Assembly (NCBI GenBank): GCA_020849725.1
Contig: JADLAZ010000146.1
Coordinates: forward strand, 1 to 59,856
Length of the DNA: 59,856 nt
Direction of reading: 5' to 3'
Origin: Chloroflexota bacterium
GTDB lineage: Bacteria > Chloroflexota > Chloroflexia > Thermomicrobiales > JADLAZ01
Shown here: one piece after another, positions 26,848 to 35,277 of the stretch
Numbering within the stretch: position 1 is the stretch's first letter
Layout of the letters: every line of letters starts with the position of its first letter
Program-made: the position numbers and the translations under genes
The notes under the pieces: model-generated
Told to the model about the DNA's origin: nothing
Seen by the model: the letters and a program-made list of their open reading frames with translations, nothing else
Database searches by the model: none

Positions 26848-27279
26848 ATGCGACCGACGCCGTTCCTGGTGCTGCGGGCGCGCTGCCTGCGCGGCCGGTG
26901 TCCCGTCTGCGGGCGCGGGCCGCTTTTCCAGAGCGTCTTCGCGCTGCGGCCGCATTGTCCAGACTGCGGCTACCGCTATCGGAGGGCGGTTGAGTACGGC
27001 TCGGAAGGCTTTCTGTCGGGCGCGGTGACGATCAACATCCTGCTGACCGGCAGCATCTTGTCCGCCTGGCTGATCTACCTGGCCGCCACTGGCCACGACA
27101 TGCCGCTGGAGTTCCAGTTCGCCGTCGCCGTCGCCTGGACCGTTGCGTTCCCCTTGTTATTCCATCGGGTCGCGGTCGGGCTGTGGGTCGCGCTCGACTT
27201 GCGCCTGAACCAGCCGGCCGAGCATGAGCTGGCGGCCGCGCCGCCGCGAGACACCGACCATCCTCGCCACCGCCGCTAG
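26848..27279 (+). CDS. DUF983 zinc-ribbon membrane protein (second paralogue)
   Basis: 143 residues. CPVCGRGPLFQSVFALRPHCPDCGYRYRRAVEYGSEGFLSGAVTINILLTG shares the zinc ribbon and the EYGSEG..GA..IN..TG signature with the protein at 3628. Two membrane segments follow, SILSAWLIYLAATG and FAVAVAWTVAFPLLFHRVAVGLWVAL. The start is the ATG seven bases after GGAGGAG; the frame is open upstream but without a ribosome site. A possible -10 element TATGCT lies about 55 bases upstream. It converges with the mutarotase-like gene. Function unknown. Confidence 0.82.
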   Translation: MRPTPFLVLRARCLRGRCPVCGRGPLFQSVFALRPHCPDCGYRYRRAVEYGSEGFLSGAVTINILLTGSILSAWLIYLAATGHDMPLEFQFAVAVAWTVAFPLLFHRVAVGLWVALDLRLNQPAEHELAAAPPRDTDHPRHRR

Positions 27280-27302
27280 CCTCACTCTTCGCGCGTGCGG
27301 CA

Positions 27303-27674
27303 TCACGTTCCGCTGTTGGCCGGCGGTCGGTGCTGGGGCCAGCTCATGTCGAACACGAGCTCCATTGGCGCCCACCACTCCTCCGGCGTCGCTTCCGGCG
27401 CGCGCTCCTGCAACTCTGCCATCAGCCGATTCCACTCGGCCGATTCCGGCTGCTCGTTGACGCGGGTGAAGTCGCGGCGCGGATCAAAGGCGTCGTCAGT
27501 CTCGATGTACATGAACATGCGCCGCTCGCGCAGGAAGATGCGCATCTCGTACACACCTACCTCGCGCAGCCGCGCCGTCACCGCCGGCCACACCTTGAGG
27601 TGCATGTCTTTGTATATCGCGATCTTCGTCGGGTCGTCGCGCAGCATCAGTGTCAAGCCGTACGTCTTCACCAT
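27303..27674 (-). CDS. L-rhamnose mutarotase family protein
   Basis: 123 residues of the ferredoxin-like RhaM/DUF718 fold: YGLTLMLRDDPTKIAIYKDMHLKVWPAVTARLREVGVYEMRIFLRERRMFMYIETDD, then EWNRLMAELQERAPEATPEEWWAPMELVFDM. The His of KDMHLKVWP is the conserved catalytic residue of the family, which interconverts alpha and beta anomers of L-rhamnose. No rhamnose isomerase, kinase or aldolase is nearby, so the substrate is open. The ATG sits only one or two bases from GGAGGG, and the following GTG (MKTYGLTL) has better spacing, so translation may begin one codon later. Confidence 0.85.
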   Translation of the reverse strand: MVKTYGLTLMLRDDPTKIAIYKDMHLKVWPAVTARLREVGVYEMRIFLRERRMFMYIETDDAFDPRRDFTRVNEQPESAEWNRLMAELQERAPEATPEEWWAPMELVFDMSWPQHRPPANSGT

Positions 27675-27709
27675 ACCCTCCAGGCATTCGCGCCGTCAGC
27701 GTAGTCGCC

Positions 27710-27718
27710 ATTCTAGCA
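27710..27718 (-). promoter_or_regulatory. Extended -10 element, TGC-TAGAAT, for the mutarotase-like gene
   Basis: Reverse-strand TGCTAGAAT (27718-27710), about 36 bases before the start. No clear -35 hexamer. Confidence 0.4.
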
Positions 27719-27797
27719 TCAGCGCCCGCTCAGCGGCCCATCACCCCAACCACGTTGTCCACGTCGTCCACATCGCGCTCCCAGCGCCGGCCGCCAC

Positions 27798-27808
27798 TGC
27801 TATAGAAT
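27798..27808 (+). promoter_or_regulatory. Extended -10 element, TGC-TATAGAAT, for the hydroxyacid dehydrogenase gene
   Basis: TGCTATAGAAT about 45 bases upstream of the GTG start; it offers two overlapping -10 registers, TATAGA and TAGAAT. Confidence 0.42.
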
Positions 27809-27851
27809 GGCACGATCGGGCCAGCAACACGCCCGTGAGAGGAGTTCAGCC

Positions 27852-28838
27852 GTGACTGCTGCCGATCGAGCGCGCATCGTGGCGCCGGATGATGTTCCGT
27901 CGGTCCTGAAGGACACGCCCGCCCATCGGCGCCTGGAGGAGATTGGCGCGGTCGAGGTGTACACCACTGAGGCCGCCTCGACCGAGGAACTGCTGGCGCG
28001 CATGCGCGGCGCACCGGTCATCGTCAATATCCGCGGACGCACCCGGTTCACCCGCAGCCTGATGGCCGCGCTGCCGGGACTGCGGCTCGTGTCGATCTGG
28101 GGCACTGGCACAGACAATGTCGATCTCGCGGCCGCGGCCGACCTGGGTGTCACCGTCATGAACACGCCGGCCGTATCCGCGCCATCCGTCGCCGAAGGCA
28201 CGCTGGCGCTGATGCTGGCTACGGCCCGGCGCATCCCGCCGCTCGACGCGGCCGTCAAGCGCGGCGAGTGGCCGCGAGGCATGGTCAGCGCCCTCTATGG
28301 CAAGACGCTGGGCGTCCTTGGCACCGGCGCCATCGGCGCGCGCATGGCGCACCTTGGCCGCGGGATAGGCATGAACGTCATCGCCTGGAGCTTTAATCCC
28401 AACGAGGCGCTGGCGCGCGAGGTGCCACTGACCTATGTCAGCAAGGAGCAACTCCTGCGCGATGCCGATGTCGTGAGCATCCACGTGCGCCTGACGCCGG
28501 CCACCGAGCAGATGATCGGCGCCGCCGAGCTAGCGTTGATGAAGCCGACCGCGCTCCTGATCAACTCGGCGCGCGGCGCCTGTGTGGACGAGGCGGCGCT
28601 GGCGGCGGCGCTGCACGAGGGCCGCATTGCCGGCGCCGGCCTGGACGTATTCAGCGTTGAGCCAACCACACCTGACAACCCGCTGCTGGGCGCGCCCAAT
28701 ACCGTCTTCACCCCTCACAGCGCCGGCGTCACGCCGGAGGCGCTCCTCGCCGGCCTGCAACTGGCCGCCGACAACGTTGGCGATTTCCTGGCTGGTCAGG
28801 CGCAAGCGCGCTACGTCGTCGCCGGTCCCGGCCGCTGA
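27852..28838 (+). CDS. D-isomer-specific 2-hydroxyacid dehydrogenase (phosphoglycerate dehydrogenase-like)
   Basis: 328-residue NAD-dependent dehydrogenase interconverting a D-2-hydroxyacid and a 2-ketoacid. The NAD-binding motif is GKTLGVLGTGAIGARMAHLGRGIGMNVIAW (GxGxxG). Catalytic Arg, Glu and His are expected in INSARGACVDEAALAAALHEGRIAGAGLDVFSVEP and FTPHSAGVTPEAL; Arg and the PHSAG His are visible. The N-terminal substrate domain includes IWGTGTDNVDLAAAADLGVTVMNTPA. There is no C-terminal ACT domain, so it is the short type and not a classical regulated SerA. The start is the GTG (VTAADRARIVAPDDVP) seven bases after GAGAGGAG. The substrate is not readable. Confidence 0.9.
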   Translation: MTAADRARIVAPDDVPSVLKDTPAHRRLEEIGAVEVYTTEAASTEELLARMRGAPVIVNIRGRTRFTRSLMAALPGLRLVSIWGTGTDNVDLAAAADLGVTVMNTPAVSAPSVAEGTLALMLATARRIPPLDAAVKRGEWPRGMVSALYGKTLGVLGTGAIGARMAHLGRGIGMNVIAWSFNPNEALAREVPLTYVSKEQLLRDADVVSIHVRLTPATEQMIGAAELALMKPTALLINSARGACVDEAALAAALHEGRIAGAGLDVFSVEPTTPDNPLLGAPNTVFTPHSAGVTPEALLAGLQLAADNVGDFLAGQAQARYVVAGPGR

Positions 28839-28856
28839 GATCACCGGCCGGGACCG

Positions 28857-30272
28857 TCAATCGGCGGTTTCGGCCACCTCCGCTCCCGGTGCGGCCACCG
28901 CTGGCGCCGCCGGGAGCGACTCCAGCCATGGCGCGCGGCGCCAGCGCCACAAGTTCGCCAACCCGCGCCAGCCGGCATCGAAGATGGATGAGAAGTACAC
29001 CCCGACCAGGCCGTAGCCCAGCACGATGCCGAACAAGTAACCGAGCGGCAGCCGCAGCAGCCACATGCCCGCCATCGTCGTCCACATTGGGTAGCGTGTG
29101 TCCCCGCCACCGCGCAGGCTGCCTGACATGACCTGACCCAGCGCCCAGAATGGCTGGCAGACCGCCAGCACCTTCAGGCCGTCCGCTCCCATGGCAATGA
29201 TGGCCGGGTCCGTGGTGAAGAAGCTCATGAGCCAGTCGCCGGCGAAGAAGAACAGCACCCCGGCAATCGACATCAAGATGCCGGACTGCACGGTAGCAAT
29301 GACCGTACTGCGCCGAGCAAGGTCGGGCCGACCGGCGCCAATGCCCTGCCCAGTCAACGTTGTCGCCGCCAGGCTGTAGGCCATGCCCGGCATGAAAGAC
29401 AGGCTCATCAGGTTGAAGCTGATGCGTTGCGTGGCAAAGACCAGTGTTCCCAGCGGGATCACCATCGCGCTGTAAAGGAGGAACCCACCGGACAGGATCA
29501 GTTGCTCCAGCGCCGCCGGCGCACCGATCCGCAGCATGCTGCCGACGAGCGACCGATCGAGGCGCCAGGTGCCGGCGCCGACGATGGTGAGCGGCCGGTT
29601 GGGGCGCAGCAGGAACGCCAGCAAGCCGAGTGCGCCCAGACCACGCGAGATAGCGGCCGCCCAGGCCGAGCCGACCGCGCCCAGACCCGGCCAGTCGCCC
29701 ACGCCGAAGATGAGGAGCGTCGCCGCGACGGCATGGACGCCGGTCATCAGGCCGGTGATGATCATCGGCGACCGGCTGTCGCCCGAGCCACGCATGCAAG
29801 CGCTGATGACGAACATCAGGTTGAGCAAGACGAAACTCATCAGGTTGACGCTCAGATAGCTGGCGCCAATGCTGACGACCGCCGCTTCAGGACCCAGCGC
29901 CTGAATCATCGGCTCGGCAAACGGCGCCAGCGCCGCGCCGGCCACACCGAGCAGGCCGGCCAGCCAGAGTGCCTGGCGCGCAACATGGCGCGCGCCGTCG
30001 ATATCGCGACGTCCGAAGGTGTGCGCGATGAGTACCGTCGCGCCGATCGATACGACCGAGCCGACGCCCATCACCAGCCACATGATCTGGGTGGCTGTCC
30101 CAACGCCGGCTACCGCTTGAGCGCCGAGGCGTGCCACCAGCAGCAGGTCGATCAGCATGATGGCGCTTTGAAACAGGTTCTCGAGGATGATCGGCCAGGC
30201 CAGTCGCGTCACCGCCATCCCCAGTGACGGGCCAGTGAAGACGGCCGGCAACGACGGCGAGCGGTTGGCCAT
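28857..30272 (-). CDS. MATE family efflux transporter
   Basis: 471 residues with twelve predicted membrane helices in two six-helix halves. The halves begin MAVTRLAWPIILENLFQSAIMLIDLLLVARLGAQAVAGVG and, after the middle, SMLRIGAPAALEQLILSGGFLLYSAMVIPLGTLVFATQRI, the repeat expected of MATE proteins. It would export cationic drugs or metabolites using a Na+ or H+ gradient. The start is the ATG (MANRSPSLPAVF) with GGAGG about 14 bases upstream; an in-frame stop lies just above it, so no longer protein is possible. The C-terminal 35 residues are cytoplasmic and Ala/Pro-rich. It converges with the hydroxyacid dehydrogenase gene and is divergent from the crystallin-like gene. Confidence 0.93.
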   Translation of the reverse strand: MANRSPSLPAVFTGPSLGMAVTRLAWPIILENLFQSAIMLIDLLLVARLGAQAVAGVGTATQIMWLVMGVGSVVSIGATVLIAHTFGRRDIDGARHVARQALWLAGLLGVAGAALAPFAEPMIQALGPEAAVVSIGASYLSVNLMSFVLLNLMFVISACMRGSGDSRSPMIITGLMTGVHAVAATLLIFGVGDWPGLGAVGSAWAAAISRGLGALGLLAFLLRPNRPLTIVGAGTWRLDRSLVGSMLRIGAPAALEQLILSGGFLLYSAMVIPLGTLVFATQRISFNLMSLSFMPGMAYSLAATTLTGQGIGAGRPDLARRSTVIATVQSGILMSIAGVLFFFAGDWLMSFFTTDPAIIAMGADGLKVLAVCQPFWALGQVMSGSLRGGGDTRYPMWTTMAGMWLLRLPLGYLFGIVLGYGLVGVYFSSIFDAGWRGLANLWRWRRAPWLESLPAAPAVAAPGAEVAETAD

Positions 30273-30416
30273 ACGACCCGATCAATCCTCCTGCGACAGG
30301 GAACGGCCGTGTCACTCTACCCGACCGCCGGCCGTCCTGCAACCTGTCTGCGCGCCCATTCTCGGCGATAATGAACGGGTGAAGCGGCCCTGTGAGACCG
30401 CGCTGGAGGAGGTCGG

Positions 30417-30686
30417 ATGGTTCCCCATCTCATCGTGTTCTCGGAGCGCGGCCTTCAGGGTCGCCACTGGCACATCTTCCAGGATGTGCCGCACATTGGC
30501 GACGTGAGTTTCACCTGGGACGACAACATCTCGTCGCTGGTTGTGCTGGCCGGTCGCTGGCAGTTTTACCGCGACCGCAATTATCATGTGCCCGTTGGCG
30601 AGCCACTCGAGTCGGGTGTCTATCCCACAATCAACGACGTGGGTATCCCCAACGACGCGATCTCGTCGATCAAGTTGATCGGCTAG
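30417..30686 (+). CDS. Minimal single-domain beta/gamma-crystallin-fold protein
   Basis: 89 residues that fit one beta/gamma-crystallin domain of two Greek-key motifs. Motif one is LIVFSERGLQGRHWHIF followed by DDNISSLVVL. Motif two is WQFYRDRNYHVPVG followed by NDAISSIKLIG. DDNISS and NDAISS both match the D/N-D/N-X-X-S/T-S calcium site of the superfamily, so both sites look intact. Aromatic residues (Phe, Trp, Tyr) fall where the fold needs them. There is no signal peptide or membrane helix, so it is probably cytoplasmic. The ATG follows GGAGGAGG with four bases. A GATAAT about 50 bases upstream may be its -10 element. It may bind Ca2+; no partner gene suggests a role. Confidence 0.75.
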   Translation: MVPHLIVFSERGLQGRHWHIFQDVPHIGDVSFTWDDNISSLVVLAGRWQFYRDRNYHVPVGEPLESGVYPTINDVGIPNDAISSIKLIG

Positions 30687-30830
30687 CAGCGGCTCGTTTG
30701 CCCCGGTTCGCGCCATGCCGTACACTGCCAGCGCGACGCATCCGCCTGAGCGGCGTTGAGGATTCATACCAGTCGCCGCGATACCTGCCCCCTGGCACCT
30801 CAATTCGTCTAGCTGGCCGAGGAGCACTCG

Positions 30831-31712
30831 ATGCGCATTCGCGATCGTCTGACGCCAAGCCACCCGTCTTTTTCGTTCGAGTTCTTCCCGCCCAAGACGC
30901 CGGCCGCGACGGACGCCCTCTACCTGACTATTGCCGAACTGGAGCCGCTTCGGCCGGCCTTCGTCTCGGTCACCTACGGCGCCGGTGGCTCGATGCGGGA
31001 CCTCACGATCGAGCTGGTGAGCCGGCTACGCCGGGAGACGACGCTGGAGCCGATGGCGCACCTGACCTGCGTCGGCAGCAGTCGCGATGAGATCGCCGGC
31101 GTGCTGACCCGGCTGGCGGATGCCGGCATCGAGAACATCATGGCGCTGCGCGGCGACCCACCCCGTGGAGAAACGAGCTTCATCCGACCAGAGGGCGGCT
31201 TCGGCTACGCCAGTGAGTTGATCCAGTACATCCGCGCTCACTACCCATTTTGTGTCGGCGCGGCCTGCTACCCGGAGGTGCATCCAGAGGCGGCCGATCG
31301 CGCCACGGACCTGTCGAATCTGGTGAGCAAGGTCGCCGCCGGCCCAGAGTTCCTGGTCACGCAACTGTTCTTCGACAACGCACAGTACTTCGACTTCGTG
31401 CTGCGGGCACGCGCCGCCGGCATTACGCTGCCGATCCTGCCGGGCATCATGCCGGTGATCAACATCAGCCAATTGGAGCGCTTCACCAGCCTGTGCGGCG
31501 CGACCATTCCGGCGCGGCTGCGCGAGCGGCTCGACCGTTGCGCGTCCGAGATTGACGTCATCGATGTCGGCATCGACTACGCGGTGGAGCAATGCCACGG
31601 CCTGCTGGCAGGCGGCGCACCGGGCATTCACTTCTACACACTCAACAAGTCGCGCTCGACGTTCACGATCATGCAGGCGCTGGCGGGTGACGCAATTCCC
31701 GCCCGGATGTAG
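30831..31712 (+). CDS. metF: 5,10-methylenetetrahydrofolate reductase
   Basis: 293-residue TIM-barrel flavoenzyme that reduces methylene-THF to methyl-THF for methionine synthesis. The family opening FSFEFFPPKTPAA holds the catalytic Glu. VSVTYGAGGSMRDLTIELV binds folate and flavin, and NIMALRGDPPRG is the signature that follows. Further matches are GAACYPEVHPEA, EFLVTQLFFDNAQYFDFV, LPILPGIMPVINISQLERF and GIHFYTLNKS. The start is the ATG after GAGGAG. It could be followed by the methyltransferase gene 51 bases on, but there is no metabolic link between them. Confidence 0.95.
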   Translation: MRIRDRLTPSHPSFSFEFFPPKTPAATDALYLTIAELEPLRPAFVSVTYGAGGSMRDLTIELVSRLRRETTLEPMAHLTCVGSSRDEIAGVLTRLADAGIENIMALRGDPPRGETSFIRPEGGFGYASELIQYIRAHYPFCVGAACYPEVHPEAADRATDLSNLVSKVAAGPEFLVTQLFFDNAQYFDFVLRARAAGITLPILPGIMPVINISQLERFTSLCGATIPARLRERLDRCASEIDVIDVGIDYAVEQCHGLLAGGAPGIHFYTLNKSRSTFTIMQALAGDAIPARM

Positions 31713-31763
31713 CCGCGCCATGCCCCGCCGGCCTCATTTCGCCATGGCCGCCTGGGCTGGCTC

Positions 31764-32816
31764 ATGATCTCGCCGGCGCTCGTCGCCCTACTCCGATGTC
31801 CGCGCTGTCGGGGGCGAGTCACCAGCGCGGCTGATCACTCTGGGCTGAATTGCGCTGGCTGTGGCGCGTGCTTCCACCGTGGTGACAGCTACCTGATCGC
31901 GCCACGGCCGGACATCCTGGCGGGCCGCGATACTGACTACCACTCGCCGGCGCTGGGCGCCGCGCTTGCTGGGAGAGAGATCGGCCACCCGTGGCTTGGC
32001 GCGGCGGTGCGGCAGCGCTGGCTGGCGCGGTGGCTGTACGACCCGCCAGTTGGGCCGGTGCTGGACCTTGGCTGTGGCGATGGGCGCTTTGCCTACTGGA
32101 ACCGGCGGCGTGCGCATGTCGTCGGAGTCGACGCCGCGCCGCTCTTTGCCCGTCAGGCCATGGCGACCGTCGATCTGGTGCAGGCCGACGCGCGTGCGCT
32201 GCCGTTCGGCGATGGTGTCTTCCGGGCGGCCTACTCGATTGATGTGCTGGAGCATCTTGACCTGGCCGGCATAGACGGAGTGCTTCGTGAGGCCCACCGT
32301 GTCCTTACGCCTGGCGGCCGCTTGTTCATCGTCACGAACTCACGCGAACCGTCGACCTTCGAGCCGGTCATCAACGCCCAGCGGTGCGTGTCGGGCGCGC
32401 TTCGCCGTCGCGCGATCGGCGACTTCGCGACTGACGATCTCCGCAAGGGTGACCATGTCAAGGCGCTGGCCACGTTCGATGATTTCGTGCGCGTTGCCGC
32501 TTGCCACGGCTTCGTCGTGCGCCGCCAGCGTTTCTGGAACGGCCTGGCCCAGGGCTGGATCGACAACGTGCTGCTGCGGATCGGCGAGCATCTGATGCTC
32601 CGGCACGGACGGCGTGCGCCGGCCGCCGTCACCGCCGGTCCGCCGGACCCCGACGGCCTCGTGGCCGTGCCGGGTGCGTCACACCGCCTGCGAGCCAGTC
32701 GCCAGCCGATGATTGCCGGCGGACTAACGGTGCTGACAGCGGCGATGCAGGCCGACGTGGCTCTTTTCGGCCGCTGGCGCAGCGGCCCGTTCTTCGCATT
32801 GCTTGAACGCGCATGA
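31764..32816 (+). CDS. SAM-dependent methyltransferase with N-terminal Trm112-like zinc ribbon
   Basis: 350 residues. The first 45 contain LRCPRCRGRV...LNCAGCGACFHRGDSY, a zinc ribbon like that seen before class I methyltransferases. The SAM-binding core follows with VLDLGCGDGRFAYWNRRRAHVVGVDAA (motif I), VQADARALPF, FRAAYSIDVLEHL (motif II region) and EAHRVLTPGGRLFIVTNS. The C-terminal 100 residues are not recognised. Its stop overlaps the next start by four bases (ATGA), and two more glycosyltransferase genes follow. It probably methylates a glycan or glycolipid made by that operon (inference). The start is weak: no good ribosome site lies before this ATG. Confidence 0.85.
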   Translation: MISPALVALLRCPRCRGRVTSAADHSGLNCAGCGACFHRGDSYLIAPRPDILAGRDTDYHSPALGAALAGREIGHPWLGAAVRQRWLARWLYDPPVGPVLDLGCGDGRFAYWNRRRAHVVGVDAAPLFARQAMATVDLVQADARALPFGDGVFRAAYSIDVLEHLDLAGIDGVLREAHRVLTPGGRLFIVTNSREPSTFEPVINAQRCVSGALRRRAIGDFATDDLRKGDHVKALATFDDFVRVAACHGFVVRRQRFWNGLAQGWIDNVLLRIGEHLMLRHGRRAPAAVTAGPPDPDGLVAVPGASHRLRASRQPMIAGGLTVLTAAMQADVALFGRWRSGPFFALLERA

Positions 32817-34042
32817 CCGGCGAGCAACTGCGCATCCTGTACATCGCAGCCGGCATCCCGGCGCCCGGCGCCGTCGGTGGCTCGACACACGTCATGGAAG
32901 TGACGACTGGCCTGGCGCGGCGCGGCCACATCATTGTGACGATTGCAGGGCCGGCCCGGGCGCCGCTGCCCCGTGACTGGCCGGCGACGGCCCAGCTCAT
33001 CAACATGCCGTTGCCCAAGGCGCTCGCATTGGGGACGGCGCCAGTCGTCTGGACGGCAGCGCGCCGGCTGCGGCCCGAGGTTGTCATGGAGCGCTACTAC
33101 AACTTCGCCGGCGCCGGTCTCGGCTGGGCCGCGCGTCACGGTGTGCCGGCGCTGCTGGAAGTCAACGCCCCACTCTGGGACCCGCCCGGCTCGCCCAAGG
33201 ACCGGCTGGACCGGCTGCTGCCCGGCGGTCCGCTGCGGCGGTGGGCCAGATGGCAGGCGCGGGTTGCCGCTCGAGTCGTGGCGCCGCTGCCGGAGGCAGT
33301 GACTTGCCTCACCCCTCACCCCGCCATTGAGCCGCTGACCTGGGGCGCCAATATTGACCGGTTCGACCCGGCCCGCATCGGCGATACCGAGCGCGCCGCG
33401 CTGCGCGCCGATCTCGGCATCGCCGCCGGCGCGACCGTGATCGCGTTCGCCGGCAGCTTCCGGCGCTGGCACGGCGTCGAGACGCTGCTCAGCGCCACCC
33501 GGCCGCTGTTGGATGAGGGCCGGGCGATCCATCTCCTGCTCATCGGCAGCGGTGAGCGGTGGGAGTGGGCGCGCACACTGGCGACGACGCCGCCGCTCAG
33601 TGGCCACGTCACGCTGACCGGCCAGGTGCCCTATGGTGACGTCCCCAGGTTGCTGCGCGCGGCCGACGTGGCCGCGGCGCCATTCGACGTCGCGGCACAC
33701 GCGCCGCTGCGAGCGATCGGCTTCTACTGGTCGCCGCTCAAAGTATTTGAGGCAATGGCGATGGCGCTGCCAGTCGTCGTCCCAGCCATCGCAGACCTGA
33801 CGGCGATCGTGCGCGATGGCCTCGAGGGCCTCGCCTTCGCGTCCGGCGACACAGCTGACCTCAGCCGAGCGCTGGCCTGGCTCGACGACCATCCCGCCGA
33901 GCGGCAGGCAATGGGCCGCCGTGCCCGCGAGCGTGCCGTTGCCCGCTACTCCTGGAGTGCACACTGTGGGGAGTTGGAGCGCATCCTGTTGGAGATGCGC
34001 GACGTCGCGCGGCCGACCGCGCGCGCCGTCGCCCAGCGATGA
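32813..34042 (+). CDS. Glycosyltransferase, GT4 family (operon member 1)
   Basis: 409-residue GT-B retaining glycosyltransferase. The N-terminal domain begins LRILYIAAGIPAPGAVGGSTHVMEVTTGLARRGHIIVTIAG, with the Gly-rich acceptor loop. The C-terminal nucleotide-sugar domain has VIAFAGSFRRWHGVETLL, HVTLTGQVPYGDVPRLLRAADVAAAPF and PLKVFEAMAMALPVVVPAIADL, where the E of KVFEAMA is the conserved EX7E-type residue. It would act at the cytoplasmic face on a lipid-linked or polymeric acceptor; donor and acceptor are not readable. Four-base ATGA overlaps join it to the methyltransferase before and the second glycosyltransferase after. Confidence 0.88.
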   Translation: MTGEQLRILYIAAGIPAPGAVGGSTHVMEVTTGLARRGHIIVTIAGPARAPLPRDWPATAQLINMPLPKALALGTAPVVWTAARRLRPEVVMERYYNFAGAGLGWAARHGVPALLEVNAPLWDPPGSPKDRLDRLLPGGPLRRWARWQARVAARVVAPLPEAVTCLTPHPAIEPLTWGANIDRFDPARIGDTERAALRADLGIAAGATVIAFAGSFRRWHGVETLLSATRPLLDEGRAIHLLLIGSGERWEWARTLATTPPLSGHVTLTGQVPYGDVPRLLRAADVAAAPFDVAAHAPLRAIGFYWSPLKVFEAMAMALPVVVPAIADLTAIVRDGLEGLAFASGDTADLSRALAWLDDHPAERQAMGRRARERAVARYSWSAHCGELERILLEMRDVARPTARAVAQR

Positions 34043-35277
34043 GAATCCTGCTCGCCACCGACGTGTTCCCGCCTCGCTGCGGTGGCAGCGGCTGGAGCAC
34101 CTACCACCTGGCGCGGGCGCTGCGCGAGCGCGGCCACGCCGTGTCAATCGTGCGGGCGGCGCTGAACCTGGCACACACTGCGGCCTACGAGTTCGACGGC
34201 TTTCGTGTGACGCAGATCGCGACGCTCGCGCCACCCGTGCCAGTGTTGCGCAACGTGGCCAAGAACGAGGTGTTCTGGCATCTTGGCGGGCAGTCACTGG
34301 CGCGGCATGCATTCCGCCTCGGGGCTGACATCATCCATGGTCAGCACGTCATGACGATTCCGGCCGCCGCGCAGGCCGGCCGCCGGCTGGGGGCGCCGGT
34401 CGTCGCGACGGTGCGCGACTACTGGCCAACCTGTCCGATCAGCACTCGCCTGCGTCCCGATGGTATCTGCACCCATTGCTCATCAGAGCGGCTTATCCAA
34501 TGCGTCGCCGGCCACCGCCCGGTAGCGACCCGAGTCGCATCTTTGCTCGCGGGATATGTCGTGGCCAATCGCCGCCGGCGTCAAGCCGCCCTCCGCGCCG
34601 TCGATCGGGTTATCGCCGTCAGCTCCTACGTTGCCGCCGACCTCCGTCATCACGCCGGCATCGACGCCGTCGTCGTGCCGAACATGGTCGATGTGCCGCC
34701 GTCGCCGCTGCCGCCGCCACCTGAACTGGCGTCGCTGGACAGTCCGGCTATCGTCTTCGTCGGCAAACTCGACGCCCACAAAGGCGCCGACCGGCTGCCG
34801 GCGATCGTCGCCAGCGCTGGCCAGCCGGCCACGCTCGTCGTCATCGGCGACGGCCCGCTGCGGGAGCGCCTGACGGCCGAGTGCCGCGAGCGCGGCGTGC
34901 CGCTGCGCCTGCTGACCGAGGCGCCGAACATCGAGGTGCTGCGCTGGCTCGCCCACACTCGGGCGCTGGTGACGCCGGCCCGCTGGCCCGAGCCACTCAG
35001 TCGCGTCGGGTTGGAGGCAGCCAGCGTCGGCTGCCCGATCGTGTCGACGCCGGTCGGCGGCGCCGCCGACGCCATCGTCGACGGTGACAACGGTTTCCTG
35101 GCCACTGACGACGCCACGCTCGCGCACCACGTGCGCCAGTTGCTGTGCGACGACGACTTGCACGCCCGCCAGCGCACGGCGGCCATCCGGTTGGCGCGCA
35201 CCCGCTTCGCCACGCCGGTCGTCGTGAGCCAGATGGAGACGCTCTATCAGGACGTGGTGGCGCGGCGTGGCCAGTGA
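34039..35277 (+). CDS. Glycosyltransferase, GT4 family (operon member 2)
   Basis: 412 residues. The N-terminal domain is MRILLATDVFPPRCGGSGWSTYHLARALRERGHAVSIV. A cysteine-rich insert, TCPISTRLRPDGICTHCSSERLIQCVAG, follows the first third and is typical of a GT4 subgroup, perhaps a small metal or disulfide site. The donor domain has IVFVGKLDAHKGADRLPAIV, LVVIGDGPLRERL and WPEPLSRVGLEAASVGCPIVSTPVGGAADAIVDGDNGFL with the EX7E-like Glu. It is coupled by ATGA to the preceding glycosyltransferase and overlaps the next by 11 bases. Substrates unknown; role in cell-surface glycan assembly inferred from the operon. Confidence 0.9.
   Translation: MRILLATDVFPPRCGGSGWSTYHLARALRERGHAVSIVRAALNLAHTAAYEFDGFRVTQIATLAPPVPVLRNVAKNEVFWHLGGQSLARHAFRLGADIIHGQHVMTIPAAAQAGRRLGAPVVATVRDYWPTCPISTRLRPDGICTHCSSERLIQCVAGHRPVATRVASLLAGYVVANRRRRQAALRAVDRVIAVSSYVAADLRHHAGIDAVVVPNMVDVPPSPLPPPPELASLDSPAIVFVGKLDAHKGADRLPAIVASAGQPATLVVIGDGPLRERLTAECRERGVPLRLLTEAPNIEVLRWLAHTRALVTPARWPEPLSRVGLEAASVGCPIVSTPVGGAADAIVDGDNGFLATDDATLAHHVRQLLCDDDLHARQRTAAIRLARTRFATPVVVSQMETLYQDVVARRGQ

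Noticed and set aside
32231..34312. 693-codon reverse open frame over the glycosyltransferase operon
   Set aside because: Antisense to two conserved genes with overlapping starts; low-complexity Arg/Ser/Pro composition.
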